Shown here: positions 40,697 through 45,870 of the stretch, piece after piece
Layout: each line of letters begins with the position of its first letter
How positions within the stretch are numbered: position 1 is the stretch's first letter
Assembly (NCBI GenBank): GCA_964513215.1
Contig: CAZELU010000013.1
Location: 1 to 45,870, forward strand
Origin: Casp-actino8 sp964513215
GTDB taxonomy: Bacteria > Actinomycetota > Acidimicrobiia > Acidimicrobiales > Ilumatobacteraceae
Length of the DNA stretch: 45,870 nt
Direction: 5' to 3'
Position numbers and translations under genes: made by a program
The notes under the pieces: model-generated
What the model saw: only the letters and a program-made list of their open reading frames with translations
The model's database searches: none
Told to the model about the DNA's origin: nothing

Positions 40697-40702
40697 TATA
40701 GT
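40697..40702 (+). promoter_or_regulatory. -10 box of the cyclic-nucleotide-binding protein gene
   Basis: TATAGT ends 7 nt before the ATG at 40710. It is one of the closest matches to the TATAAT consensus in the window. Confidence 0.6.
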
Positions 40703-40709
40703 GAGGCTC

Positions 40710-41132
40710 ATGTCCAAGAAGTCGTACCTCGAAAGCCTTCGCAAGGTCGCCTTGTTCTCCTCGTGCTCGAACAAGGACCTGGAGAAGATCGCCAAGTCCG
40801 GAGACGAGATCGTCATGGAGGCGGGCTCACTGATCGTCGATCAGGGCCAGGCCGGCCGCGAGGCGTTCGTGATCATCAAGGGTTCGGCCACGGTGAAGCG
40901 CAACGGCAAGAAGGTCGCCACACTCGGCGCCGGCTCCGTGGTGGGCGAACTGTCGCTCCTCGATCACGGTCCGCGCACCGCATCGGTCGTTACCGACACC
41001 GAGTGCACCCTTCTCGTCATCAGCCAGCGTCAGTTCCTCGGTGTTCTCGACCAGGTGCCGGCGCTGTCGCACAAGCTGTTGGCCACGTTGGCCGGCCGCA
41101 TTCGCGAACTCGACCGCCAGTACTTCGGCTGA
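40710..41132 (+). CDS. stand-alone cyclic nucleotide-binding domain protein
   Basis: Protein of 140 aa consisting of one CRP-type cNMP-binding domain without a DNA-binding helix-turn-helix. GSLIVDQGQAGREAFVIIKG and VVGELSLLDHGPRTASV are the beta-barrel and phosphate-binding cassette; the key Glu and Arg are both present, so nucleotide binding is plausible. It may act as a sensor subunit for another protein. The EtfD-like gene follows after 75 bp with its own -10 box. Confidence 0.88.
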   Translation: MSKKSYLESLRKVALFSSCSNKDLEKIAKSGDEIVMEAGSLIVDQGQAGREAFVIIKGSATVKRNGKKVATLGAGSVVGELSLLDHGPRTASVVTDTECTLLVISQRQFLGVLDQVPALSHKLLATLAGRIRELDRQYFG

Positions 41133-41192
41133 TTTCGTGCGATTGCCCCGCCCTGTTCTCTGACAGGGTTCGGGTCGGTCGGCCTTGCCAAG

Positions 41193-41198
41193 TAGCGT
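41193..41198 (+). promoter_or_regulatory. -10 box of the EtfD-like gene
   Basis: TAGCGT ends 9 nt before the ATG at 41208, giving at most a very short leader. Confidence 0.45.
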
Positions 41199-41207
41199 CT
41201 GACCTGC

Positions 41208-43499
41208 ATGGCCACGCACGCTGACACCCCCGCCGCACCCTCGGGTCCGCGACGACTCAAGCCGTACCAACTCTCCATCGCCATCGGCTGCTTCGTGGCC
41301 GGCTTCACGGTGGTGTCGGGAATCCTTCCTCTTCTCACTGGTTGGGAAGGCGACTCGCCCATTCACCGCAAGGTGTTCGGCGGCATTCCCGGTCCGCTCA
41401 AGGTGGCCTTCTACACAGTCATCCCGGTGATGATTCTGTGGGGTTCATTCCGCTTCGCCGATCGCATTCGCAACTGGGAGCGAGGCGCCCCCGATCGCCG
41501 TCGTACCACCGCCAAGAACGTGAAGAACCGTCTGGCCGACTTCCGCGCTGGCGTTTACATGAAGACGTTGCTGCGCGACTCGGCGGCCGGCCTGATGCAC
41601 TCGCTGATCTACTTCGGATTCCTGGTGTTGCTCGGCGTGACCACGGTGCTCGAGATCGATCACCAGATGCCCGAAGACCTCAAGTTCCTGCACGGCGACG
41701 TGTACCGCGGTTACGCGCTGGTGGGTGACGTGGCCGGTGTGGTGTTCACCGTTGGTGTGATGTGGGCCATCCTGCGTCGCTACGTGCAGCGGCCGTACCG
41801 CATTCGCATCAAGACCAAGCCCGAACACGCCGTGATCCTGGGTGTGTTGCTGGCCATCGGCGTCTCGGGTTTCGGCGCGGAAATGTTCCGTATCGCCGAG
41901 AACCAGGCGTCGGGGATGAACGTCGATCACGAGAAGTGGTCGGTGGTGGGTTACCCGCTGGCGCAGTTGGTCGACGGGTGGTCGGCCGACAGTCTGCAGA
42001 CGTGGCACCAGGGCTGGTGGATCGGCCACGTGCTCACGTTCGTGGCGTTCCTCGCCATCTTGCCCATCACCATGTTGCGCCACATCTTCACGTCGCCGCT
42101 CAACATGTACTTGAAGGACCGCGATCGCCCCAAGGGTGCGATGAAGGCCATGCCGAACCTCACCGAGACGTCACTCGAGTCGTTCGGTGCGTCGGTGGTC
42201 GAAGACTTCACGTGGAAGCAGTTGCTCGACACCGATGCCTGCACGATGTGCGGTCGTTGCACGAGCGTGTGCCCGGCTCATGCCACCGGCAAGCCTCTCG
42301 ACCCGCGCGAGATCGTGCTCAAGACCGGCGAAGTGATGGCTGCGACTGCGGCGCATGCGCCGGGTGGTCGCGTGACCCCGCCTCTCGGTACCGACGCCGA
42401 GATCACCATCGGTGCCAATTCGCTCTTCGAGCGCATCACCGCCGAAGAGATCTGGTCGTGCACGTCGTGCAAGGCCTGTGACGAGATCTGCCCGGTCAAC
42501 ATCGAAATCCTCGACAAGATCCTGGACATGCGCCGCTACTTGTCGCTCATGGAGAGCAACTTCCCGGCCGAGTTGGGTAACGCGTATCGCGCCATGGAGA
42601 ACCAGGGCAATCCGTGGGGAATGAACCAGGGCGAGCGCGCCGATTGGGCCAAGGACCTCGACGTCGACGTGGTCGATCCGGGTGATGCGTTCTCGCACGA
42701 ATACCTCTACTGGGTCGGTTGCGCCGGTTCGTTCGACGACAAGAACAAGAAGGTCACGCAGTCGATGGCCAAGTTGTTGCGTCGCGCCGGGATCGACGTG
42801 GCGATTCTCGGTCCGAGCGAAATGTGCACCGGCGATTCGGCTCGTCGGTCGGGCAACGAGTATCTGTTCCAGATGCTGGCCATGCCCAACGTCGAAATGC
42901 TCAACGGCATGGGCGTGAAGAAGATCATCACGCAGTGCCCGCACTGCTTCAACACGTTGGCCAACGAGTATCCGCAGATCGGCGGCAACTACGAAGTGAT
43001 TCACCACTCGCAGTTGCTCGAGCAGCTGATCGAGACCGGCAAGCTCGACGTGAGCAACGCGACGCTCGAAGAGCGCATCACGTATCACGACTCGTGCTAC
43101 CTCGGTCGCCACAACGACGTGTACCTTGCGCCGCGCAAGGTGGTGGCGTCGATCAAGGGCATCGAAGTCGTCGAAATGAGCCGCAACGGAACCAAGGGCA
43201 TGTGCTGCGGTGCTGGCGGCGCGCGCATGTGGATGGAAGAGTCCATCGGTACCAAGGTGAACGACGAGCGTGCGCGTGAGGCGCTTTCTACGGGCGCGAC
43301 GCGCGTCGCGACCGCGTGCCCGTTCTGCTACATCATGCTGGACGACGGTGTGAAGGGTGCGGGCGTCGACGAAGATCAGGTGCGCGTGGGCGACATCGCG
43401 ATCCACTTGTTGGAAGCGATCGAGAACGGCGAGGCCCAGTTGGCCAATCCGGGATCCCCCCTCCTCGACATCGAGAACACCCCCGTCGCCGGCGAATAA
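41208..43499 (+). CDS. membrane-bound iron-sulfur protein, EtfD/heterodisulfide reductase-like
   Basis: Protein of 763 aa with three parts. The first 310 residues have about six hydrophobic segments, like a nitrate reductase gamma/heme b membrane domain, with His residues that could ligate heme. Next are two [4Fe-4S] motifs, CTMCGRCTSVCP and CTSCKACDEICP (about 346-430). Last are two CCG domains as in HdrB/GlpC (GCAGSFDD, PHCFNTLANEYP; DSCYLGRHN, CCGAGGARMW). The layout matches mycobacterial EtfD (Rv0338c), which passes electrons from ETF to quinone in fatty-acid oxidation. That role is an inference here. Confidence 0.88.
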   Translation: MATHADTPAAPSGPRRLKPYQLSIAIGCFVAGFTVVSGILPLLTGWEGDSPIHRKVFGGIPGPLKVAFYTVIPVMILWGSFRFADRIRNWERGAPDRRRTTAKNVKNRLADFRAGVYMKTLLRDSAAGLMHSLIYFGFLVLLGVTTVLEIDHQMPEDLKFLHGDVYRGYALVGDVAGVVFTVGVMWAILRRYVQRPYRIRIKTKPEHAVILGVLLAIGVSGFGAEMFRIAENQASGMNVDHEKWSVVGYPLAQLVDGWSADSLQTWHQGWWIGHVLTFVAFLAILPITMLRHIFTSPLNMYLKDRDRPKGAMKAMPNLTETSLESFGASVVEDFTWKQLLDTDACTMCGRCTSVCPAHATGKPLDPREIVLKTGEVMAATAAHAPGGRVTPPLGTDAEITIGANSLFERITAEEIWSCTSCKACDEICPVNIEILDKILDMRRYLSLMESNFPAELGNAYRAMENQGNPWGMNQGERADWAKDLDVDVVDPGDAFSHEYLYWVGCAGSFDDKNKKVTQSMAKLLRRAGIDVAILGPSEMCTGDSARRSGNEYLFQMLAMPNVEMLNGMGVKKIITQCPHCFNTLANEYPQIGGNYEVIHHSQLLEQLIETGKLDVSNATLEERITYHDSCYLGRHNDVYLAPRKVVASIKGIEVVEMSRNGTKGMCCGAGGARMWMEESIGTKVNDERAREALSTGATRVATACPFCYIMLDDGVKGAGVDEDQVRVGDIAIHLLEAIENGEAQLANPGSPLLDIENTPVAGE

Positions 43500-43500
43500 C

Positions 43501-43562
43501 CCTCGGTCTTCTGGGTGAAGAAATCACCGGATTTCCGGCAGATTTTCACCCAGATTCACGAG
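43501..43562 (+). repeat. left inverted repeat of the AbiEi/DUF559 cassette (62 bp)
   Basis: Matches the reverse complement of 44492-44553 at 54 of 62 positions. It is itself palindromic: TCTGGGTGAA (43510-43519) pairs with TTCACCCAGA (43545-43554), and CCGG-ATTT-CCGG lies inside. It starts 2 bases after the EtfD-like gene stop. The last codons and TGA of the AbiEi/DUF559 gene lie within it. Confidence 0.9.
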
Positions 43563-44472
43563 TCCATCGCCATCCGCGGGATGTCAACGCACTACTGATC
43601 TCGTTGATGACGTAGCGCGGGCGATGTTGAACATCGCGCCACGTGAAGTGCAGGACGATCCAGCCGCGAAGTTGTAGGTATCGATCGCGGGCGGTCAGTC
43701 GTTCGAATTGCTCGAGCATGTCGAACTTTCCCCATCCGTCGAGTTCACCGGCGACCTTCCACCTCGGCCATCCGAAGTCGATCCGGAAAGGTCCTTCTTC
43801 GATCTGCGTGACGTGCTGGGGGAGAGAGTGCTCTCCGAGCAACCTGTCCATGCGGAGCTCCAGCACCGAGTCGGCTGGCCGATCGCTGTAGGGCCAACCC
43901 GCAAGAAGCTCACGCATCGCACCGATTCCCGTTCGGCCCTGTTTCGAGTGAAGAGCAACGGCGGCTTTGATGCGATGTCGAGTGGTGTGCCCGCCGAGCA
44001 ACATTCGCTCGACCACGGAACTGAGGGCGTACGGAGCGAGAGCCGCCACGTCGAGCAGGGTTCGTGAAGCGCTCGTGACGCGGATTCCCTCCTTGCGCAG
44101 TGGTGCCAGATCATGAATGTCGCGGGGGCGATGATGTTTGACACCCTGATGAACCCGTCCGCCAGAGTTGCGACCGACGATCACATGAATGGTGTCATCA
44201 TCGAGCGGAGTCCAGGCGCCCCACAGCTCGGCAGCGGTCGTGTGTGACGAGATTCCTCGATCGCCAACCGACAGCGTGGCTGCAGTGATCTGCTGAAAAC
44301 GTGTCGGCTCGTAACCGAAGAGACGAACGACGCCGGGATAGAGCGGATCAAGAACGTGAGAGTTGATCATTCGCAACCAACCACTGGGGGATCCGTTGCA
44401 TTCGATGAATTGAGAACGAGTGACGACGCCGTGTTGTTGCGACGCGATGTGAGCGAGACGGGACATATCCAC
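43546..44472 (-). CDS. AbiEi-like domain protein with C-terminal DUF559 (Vsr-like) nuclease domain
   Basis: Protein of 308 aa. The N-terminal part (ASQQHGVVTRSQF, then GVVRLFGYEP and SSHTTAAELWGAW) resembles the winged-helix of AbiEi-type antitoxins. The C-terminal 110 residues match DUF559, a Vsr/PD-(D/E)xK-like nuclease fold: PFRIDFGWPRWKVAGELDGWGKFDM and LQLRGWIVLHFTWRDVQHRP, with Asp and Glu-x-Asp-Gly as likely metal residues. No AbiEii toxin lies beside it, so a normal type IV toxin-antitoxin pair is unlikely. The GTG start is 19 bp inside the right repeat. The stop codon is supplied by the left repeat. By eye its base and codon use look slightly less G+C-rich than its neighbours. Confidence 0.72.
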   Translation of the reverse strand: MDMSRLAHIASQQHGVVTRSQFIECNGSPSGWLRMINSHVLDPLYPGVVRLFGYEPTRFQQITAATLSVGDRGISSHTTAAELWGAWTPLDDDTIHVIVGRNSGGRVHQGVKHHRPRDIHDLAPLRKEGIRVTSASRTLLDVAALAPYALSSVVERMLLGGHTTRHRIKAAVALHSKQGRTGIGAMRELLAGWPYSDRPADSVLELRMDRLLGEHSLPQHVTQIEEGPFRIDFGWPRWKVAGELDGWGKFDMLEQFERLTARDRYLQLRGWIVLHFTWRDVQHRPRYVINEISSALTSRGWRWTRESG

Positions 44473-44491
44473 GCCACAATGTGTGAGGAAC

Positions 44492-44553
44492 CTCGTGGAT
44501 CTGGGTGAAAATCTGCAGCAAATCCGATGAATCCTTCACCCAGAACACCAAGG
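44492..44553 (-). repeat. right inverted repeat of the AbiEi/DUF559 cassette (62 bp)
   Basis: Inverted copy of 43501-43562 (8 mismatches). The same 10-bp arms occur here, TCTGGGTGAA (44499-44508) and TTCACCCAGA (44535-44544), so this repeat can also fold on itself. It ends 10 bases before the engB stop codon. Confidence 0.9.
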
Positions 44554-44563
44554 GGGGTGGGGG

Positions 44564-45145
44564 TCAGGTGAGGTGGGCTGACACCAGTTGTCGCAGGGTG
44601 TCGATGTTGGCGCCGTTTTGGCTGCTCACCCACACCACATCCCCGGGCTCCAACTGACACGCCTCAGCGAGTTCGCGTTTGCGCGTCGGACGCTTCGACG
44701 ACTTCACCTTGTCGCCCTTGGTGGCCACCACGGTGTGGGGAATCCCATTGTCGCGGAGCCAGTCGAGCATCTGTAGATCGAGTTTGGTGGGTCCGATTTC
44801 GCCGTCGACGAGGACGAACACCATGACGAGCTCTTCGCGATCGAGGAGATAGCTCTCGATCATCGGACCCCATGTCTTCTTCACACGGCCGGGAACGGCG
44901 GCATAGCCGTAACCCGGAAGGTCGACGACGGTGGCCCCATTCGGTACCGAGAAGATGTTGATGAGCTGCGTACGGCCGGGAGTGTTCGAAACCCGCGCGA
45001 GTTGGCGACGATTGGCCAGTGCGTTGATGAGTGACGATTTGCCGACGTTCGACCGTCCGACGAAGGCCACCTCGGCCGGAGACTCGGGCAGATCGCGAAC
45101 ATCGGTGGCCGACTTCACGAAACTGATCTGCAACGGCCCTTTCAC
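44564..45145 (-). CDS. engB: ribosome biogenesis GTP-binding protein EngB (YihA/YsxC)
   Basis: GTPase of 193 aa needed for assembly of the large ribosomal subunit. G1 is GRSNVGKSSL, G2 lies in RVSNTPGRTQLINIF, G3 is DLPGYGYA, G4 is TKGDK and G5 the SSQNG region. The length is normal for the family. GTG start 7 nt after a -10 box. Its stop lies 10 bp from the cassette's right repeat. Downstream of dcd on the same strand, 18 bp apart. Confidence 0.95.
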   Translation of the reverse strand: MKGPLQISFVKSATDVRDLPESPAEVAFVGRSNVGKSSLINALANRRQLARVSNTPGRTQLINIFSVPNGATVVDLPGYGYAAVPGRVKKTWGPMIESYLLDREELVMVFVLVDGEIGPTKLDLQMLDWLRDNGIPHTVVATKGDKVKSSKRPTRKRELAEACQLEPGDVVWVSSQNGANIDTLRQLVSAHLT

Positions 45146-45152
45146 CGTGCAG

Positions 45153-45158
45153 AGTGTA
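45153..45158 (-). promoter_or_regulatory. -10 box of engB
   Basis: On the minus strand TACACT ends 7 nt before the GTG at 45145, within the 18-bp gap after dcd. Confidence 0.5.
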
Positions 45159-45163
45159 CGGAC

Positions 45164-45733
45164 TCAGCCGTTGTTGAAGTTCTCGAAGTAGCGACTGGGT
45201 GTGGGTCCGCGCTGTCCGAGATACTTCGAACCGCGTGCACCCTTGCCGTACGGATTGTCGGCCGGGGTAGTCATTTGCATGAAGCTGACCTGCCCGATCT
45301 TCATGCCCGGGTAGATCGTGATGGGCAGGCTTGCGACGTTCGCCAACTCGAGAGTGACGTGTCCATCGAAACCCGCATCGATGAAACCGGCGGTGGAGTG
45401 AATGAGCAAGCCGAGACGACCGAGACTGCTCTTGCCTTCGATGCGAGCCACGAGATCGTTCGGAACCGCTACCCGTTCGAGAGTGGAGCCGAGCACGAAC
45501 TCGCCGGGATGAAGAACGAAAACACCGTCAGTTGCGATTTCGACCAGTTCGGTGAGGCCCGTCATGTCTTGTTTGACGTCGATGATTCCGGCGGTGTGAT
45601 TGCGGAACACGCGGAACAAGTTGGACACGCGCACATCGATGGACGACGGCTGGATCATGCTCTCGTCGAGTGGCTCGATGACGATTCGCCCGGCGGCCAG
45701 GGCCTCTTTGATGCTGCGGTCCGACAAGATCAC
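45164..45733 (-). CDS. dcd: dCTP deaminase, dUMP-forming type
   Basis: Enzyme of 189 aa that supplies dUMP for thymidylate synthesis. ILSDRSIKEAL starts the family; MIQPSSIDVRV and GKSSLGRLGLLIHSTAGFIDAGFDGHVTLEL form the active site with its Glu. HSTAGFID and the ending QRGPTPSRYFENF are those of the bifunctional dCTP deaminase/dUTPase of mycobacteria, unlike the E. coli form (HVTAHRIDPGW). Leaderless GTG start. Confidence 0.94.
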   Translation of the reverse strand: MILSDRSIKEALAAGRIVIEPLDESMIQPSSIDVRVSNLFRVFRNHTAGIIDVKQDMTGLTELVEIATDGVFVLHPGEFVLGSTLERVAVPNDLVARIEGKSSLGRLGLLIHSTAGFIDAGFDGHVTLELANVASLPITIYPGMKIGQVSFMQMTTPADNPYGKGARGSKYLGQRGPTPSRYFENFNNG

Positions 45734-45739
45734 GCCGTC

Positions 45740-45745
45740 ACCGTA
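45740..45745 (-). promoter_or_regulatory. -10 box of dcd
   Basis: On the minus strand TACGGT ends exactly 6 nt before the GTG at 45733. Confidence 0.6.
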
Positions 45746-45770
45746 GTGGATCGCCGTGGTCGGCTGACAG

Positions 45771-45799
45771 GTGACGGCTTCGGCGGGCAGGGATAATCT
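45771..45799 (+). promoter_or_regulatory. possible tRNA-Gly promoter
   Basis: GTGACG (45771-45776) and TAATCT (45794-45799) are separated by 17 bp, a normal -35/-10 layout. Transcription would start near 45806, about 23 nt before the tRNA. Confidence 0.35.
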
Positions 45800-45828
45800 C
45801 GTGGTAACCGCCCCTCGGGGCAGGCTCT

Positions 45829-45870
45829 GCGGGTGTAGTTCAATGGCAGAACATCAGCTTCCCAAGCTGA
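45829..45870 (+). tRNA. tRNA-Gly (CCC), 3' part cut by window edge
   Basis: The first 42 bases fit tRNA-Gly: acceptor 5' strand GCGGGTG, D-arm with GTTCAATGGCAGAAC, anticodon stem TCAGC/GCTGA around loop TTCCCAA, hence anticodon CCC. The variable loop, T-arm and acceptor 3' strand lie beyond the window. Confidence 0.92.

Larger units (their letters stand above)
43501..44553. mobile_element. putative mobile cassette: one nuclease-like gene between inverted repeats
   Basis: A 1053-bp unit of two 62-bp inverted repeats around one gene (43546-44472). It lies exactly between the convergent EtfD-like and engB genes, leaving only 1 and 10 bases beyond its ends. No transposase and no clear target duplication is visible, so mobility is an inference from structure. 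Confidence 0.55.

Noticed and set aside
42171..43406. A 411-codon open frame on the minus strand
   Set aside because: It is the complement of the iron-sulfur part of the EtfD-like gene, whose cysteine motifs are intact.
43501..43562. The cassette repeats as ordinary bidirectional terminators
   Set aside because: The arms enclose a loop of about 25 nt, have no T run, and the two copies match along their whole 62 bp in inverted orientation, which terminators would not need.
45810..45821. GCCCC-TC-GGGGC hairpin before the tRNA as a terminator
   Set aside because: There is no T run after it, the loop is only 2 nt, and it lies between the likely tRNA promoter and the tRNA itself.
1..45870. CRISPR arrays, prophage genes, classical insertion sequences
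   Set aside because: No regularly spaced repeats, no transposase or integrase motifs and no phage structural genes were seen.

Overview
The window is G+C-rich, very gene-dense DNA from an actinobacterium. I infer the class Acidimicrobiia (Ilumatobacter-like), but nothing in the window proves it. Supporting signs are a dUMP-forming type dCTP deaminase, a DUF2510 protein, an EtfD-like membrane iron-sulfur protein, a lysC/asd region, and many starts that look leaderless. I support 42 protein genes, one of them cut by the left edge, and one tRNA cut by the right edge. No stretch over 300 bases lacks a gene; the longest gap (892-1089, 198 bases) separates a sigma factor from a membrane-protein operon.

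Layout. 1-891: C-terminally cut sigma-70 factor (minus). 1090-3331: three overlapping genes for membrane proteins (BI-1 family, CPBP protease-like, zincin-motif protein). 3294-7911: epoxide hydrolase, degenerate DksA/TraR-like protein, cyclophilin, YcaQ-type winged-helix protein, class I glutamine amidotransferase-like hydrolase, MpaB-type oxygenase. 7971-15097: AI-2E family permease, asparaginase, metallo-beta-lactamase-fold hydrolase, haloalkane dehalogenase, HNH nuclease, glutamyl-Q tRNA(Asp) synthetase, 2OG oxygenase, L,D-transpeptidase lipoprotein. 15121-24919: LacZ-type beta-galactosidase, an MBL-Rieske protein, a DUF2510 protein, an ABC ATPase with a rhodanese-permease fusion, DsbB, a TlpA-like thioredoxin, a MazG-like protein. 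24965-30405: M14 carboxypeptidase, exonuclease VII, polyprenyl synthase, LysM lipoprotein, oxygenase-like protein. 30423-34014 (minus): 3-hydroxyacyl-CoA dehydrogenase, Aat, B12-dependent acyl-CoA mutase. 34108-41132: S51-like peptidase, Gfo/Idh/MocA oxidoreductase, membrane-anchored cyclophilin, aspartokinase, methyltransferase, aspartate-semialdehyde dehydrogenase, phosphoglycerate mutase, cyclic-nucleotide-binding protein. 41208-45870: EtfD-like protein, an AbiEi/DUF559 gene between 62-bp inverted repeats, EngB, Dcd, tRNA-Gly.

Three signals stand out. First, the AbiEi/DUF559 nuclease-like gene (43546-44472) lies between two 62-bp inverted repeats that agree at 54 of 62 positions. Each repeat is itself a long palindrome, and the unit sits exactly between two convergent housekeeping genes, so it looks like an undescribed mobile or selfish cassette. 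Second, 19 starts on both strands carry an exact TANNNT hexamer 6-9 nt before the start codon, which is where a -10 box belongs if the mRNA begins at or next to the start codon. Third, lysC and the divergent cyclophilin gene share a nearly perfect palindrome that gives each a -10 box exactly 9 nt from its GTG.

Working together: lysC and asd provide the first two steps of the aspartate family. DsbB and the TlpA-like protein form an envelope thiol-redox pair. XseA and XseB form exonuclease VII. The rhodanese-permease and the ATPase probably form one ABC exporter. The acyl-CoA dehydrogenase, the B12 mutase and the EtfD-like protein all fit acyl-CoA metabolism, though they are not in one operon.
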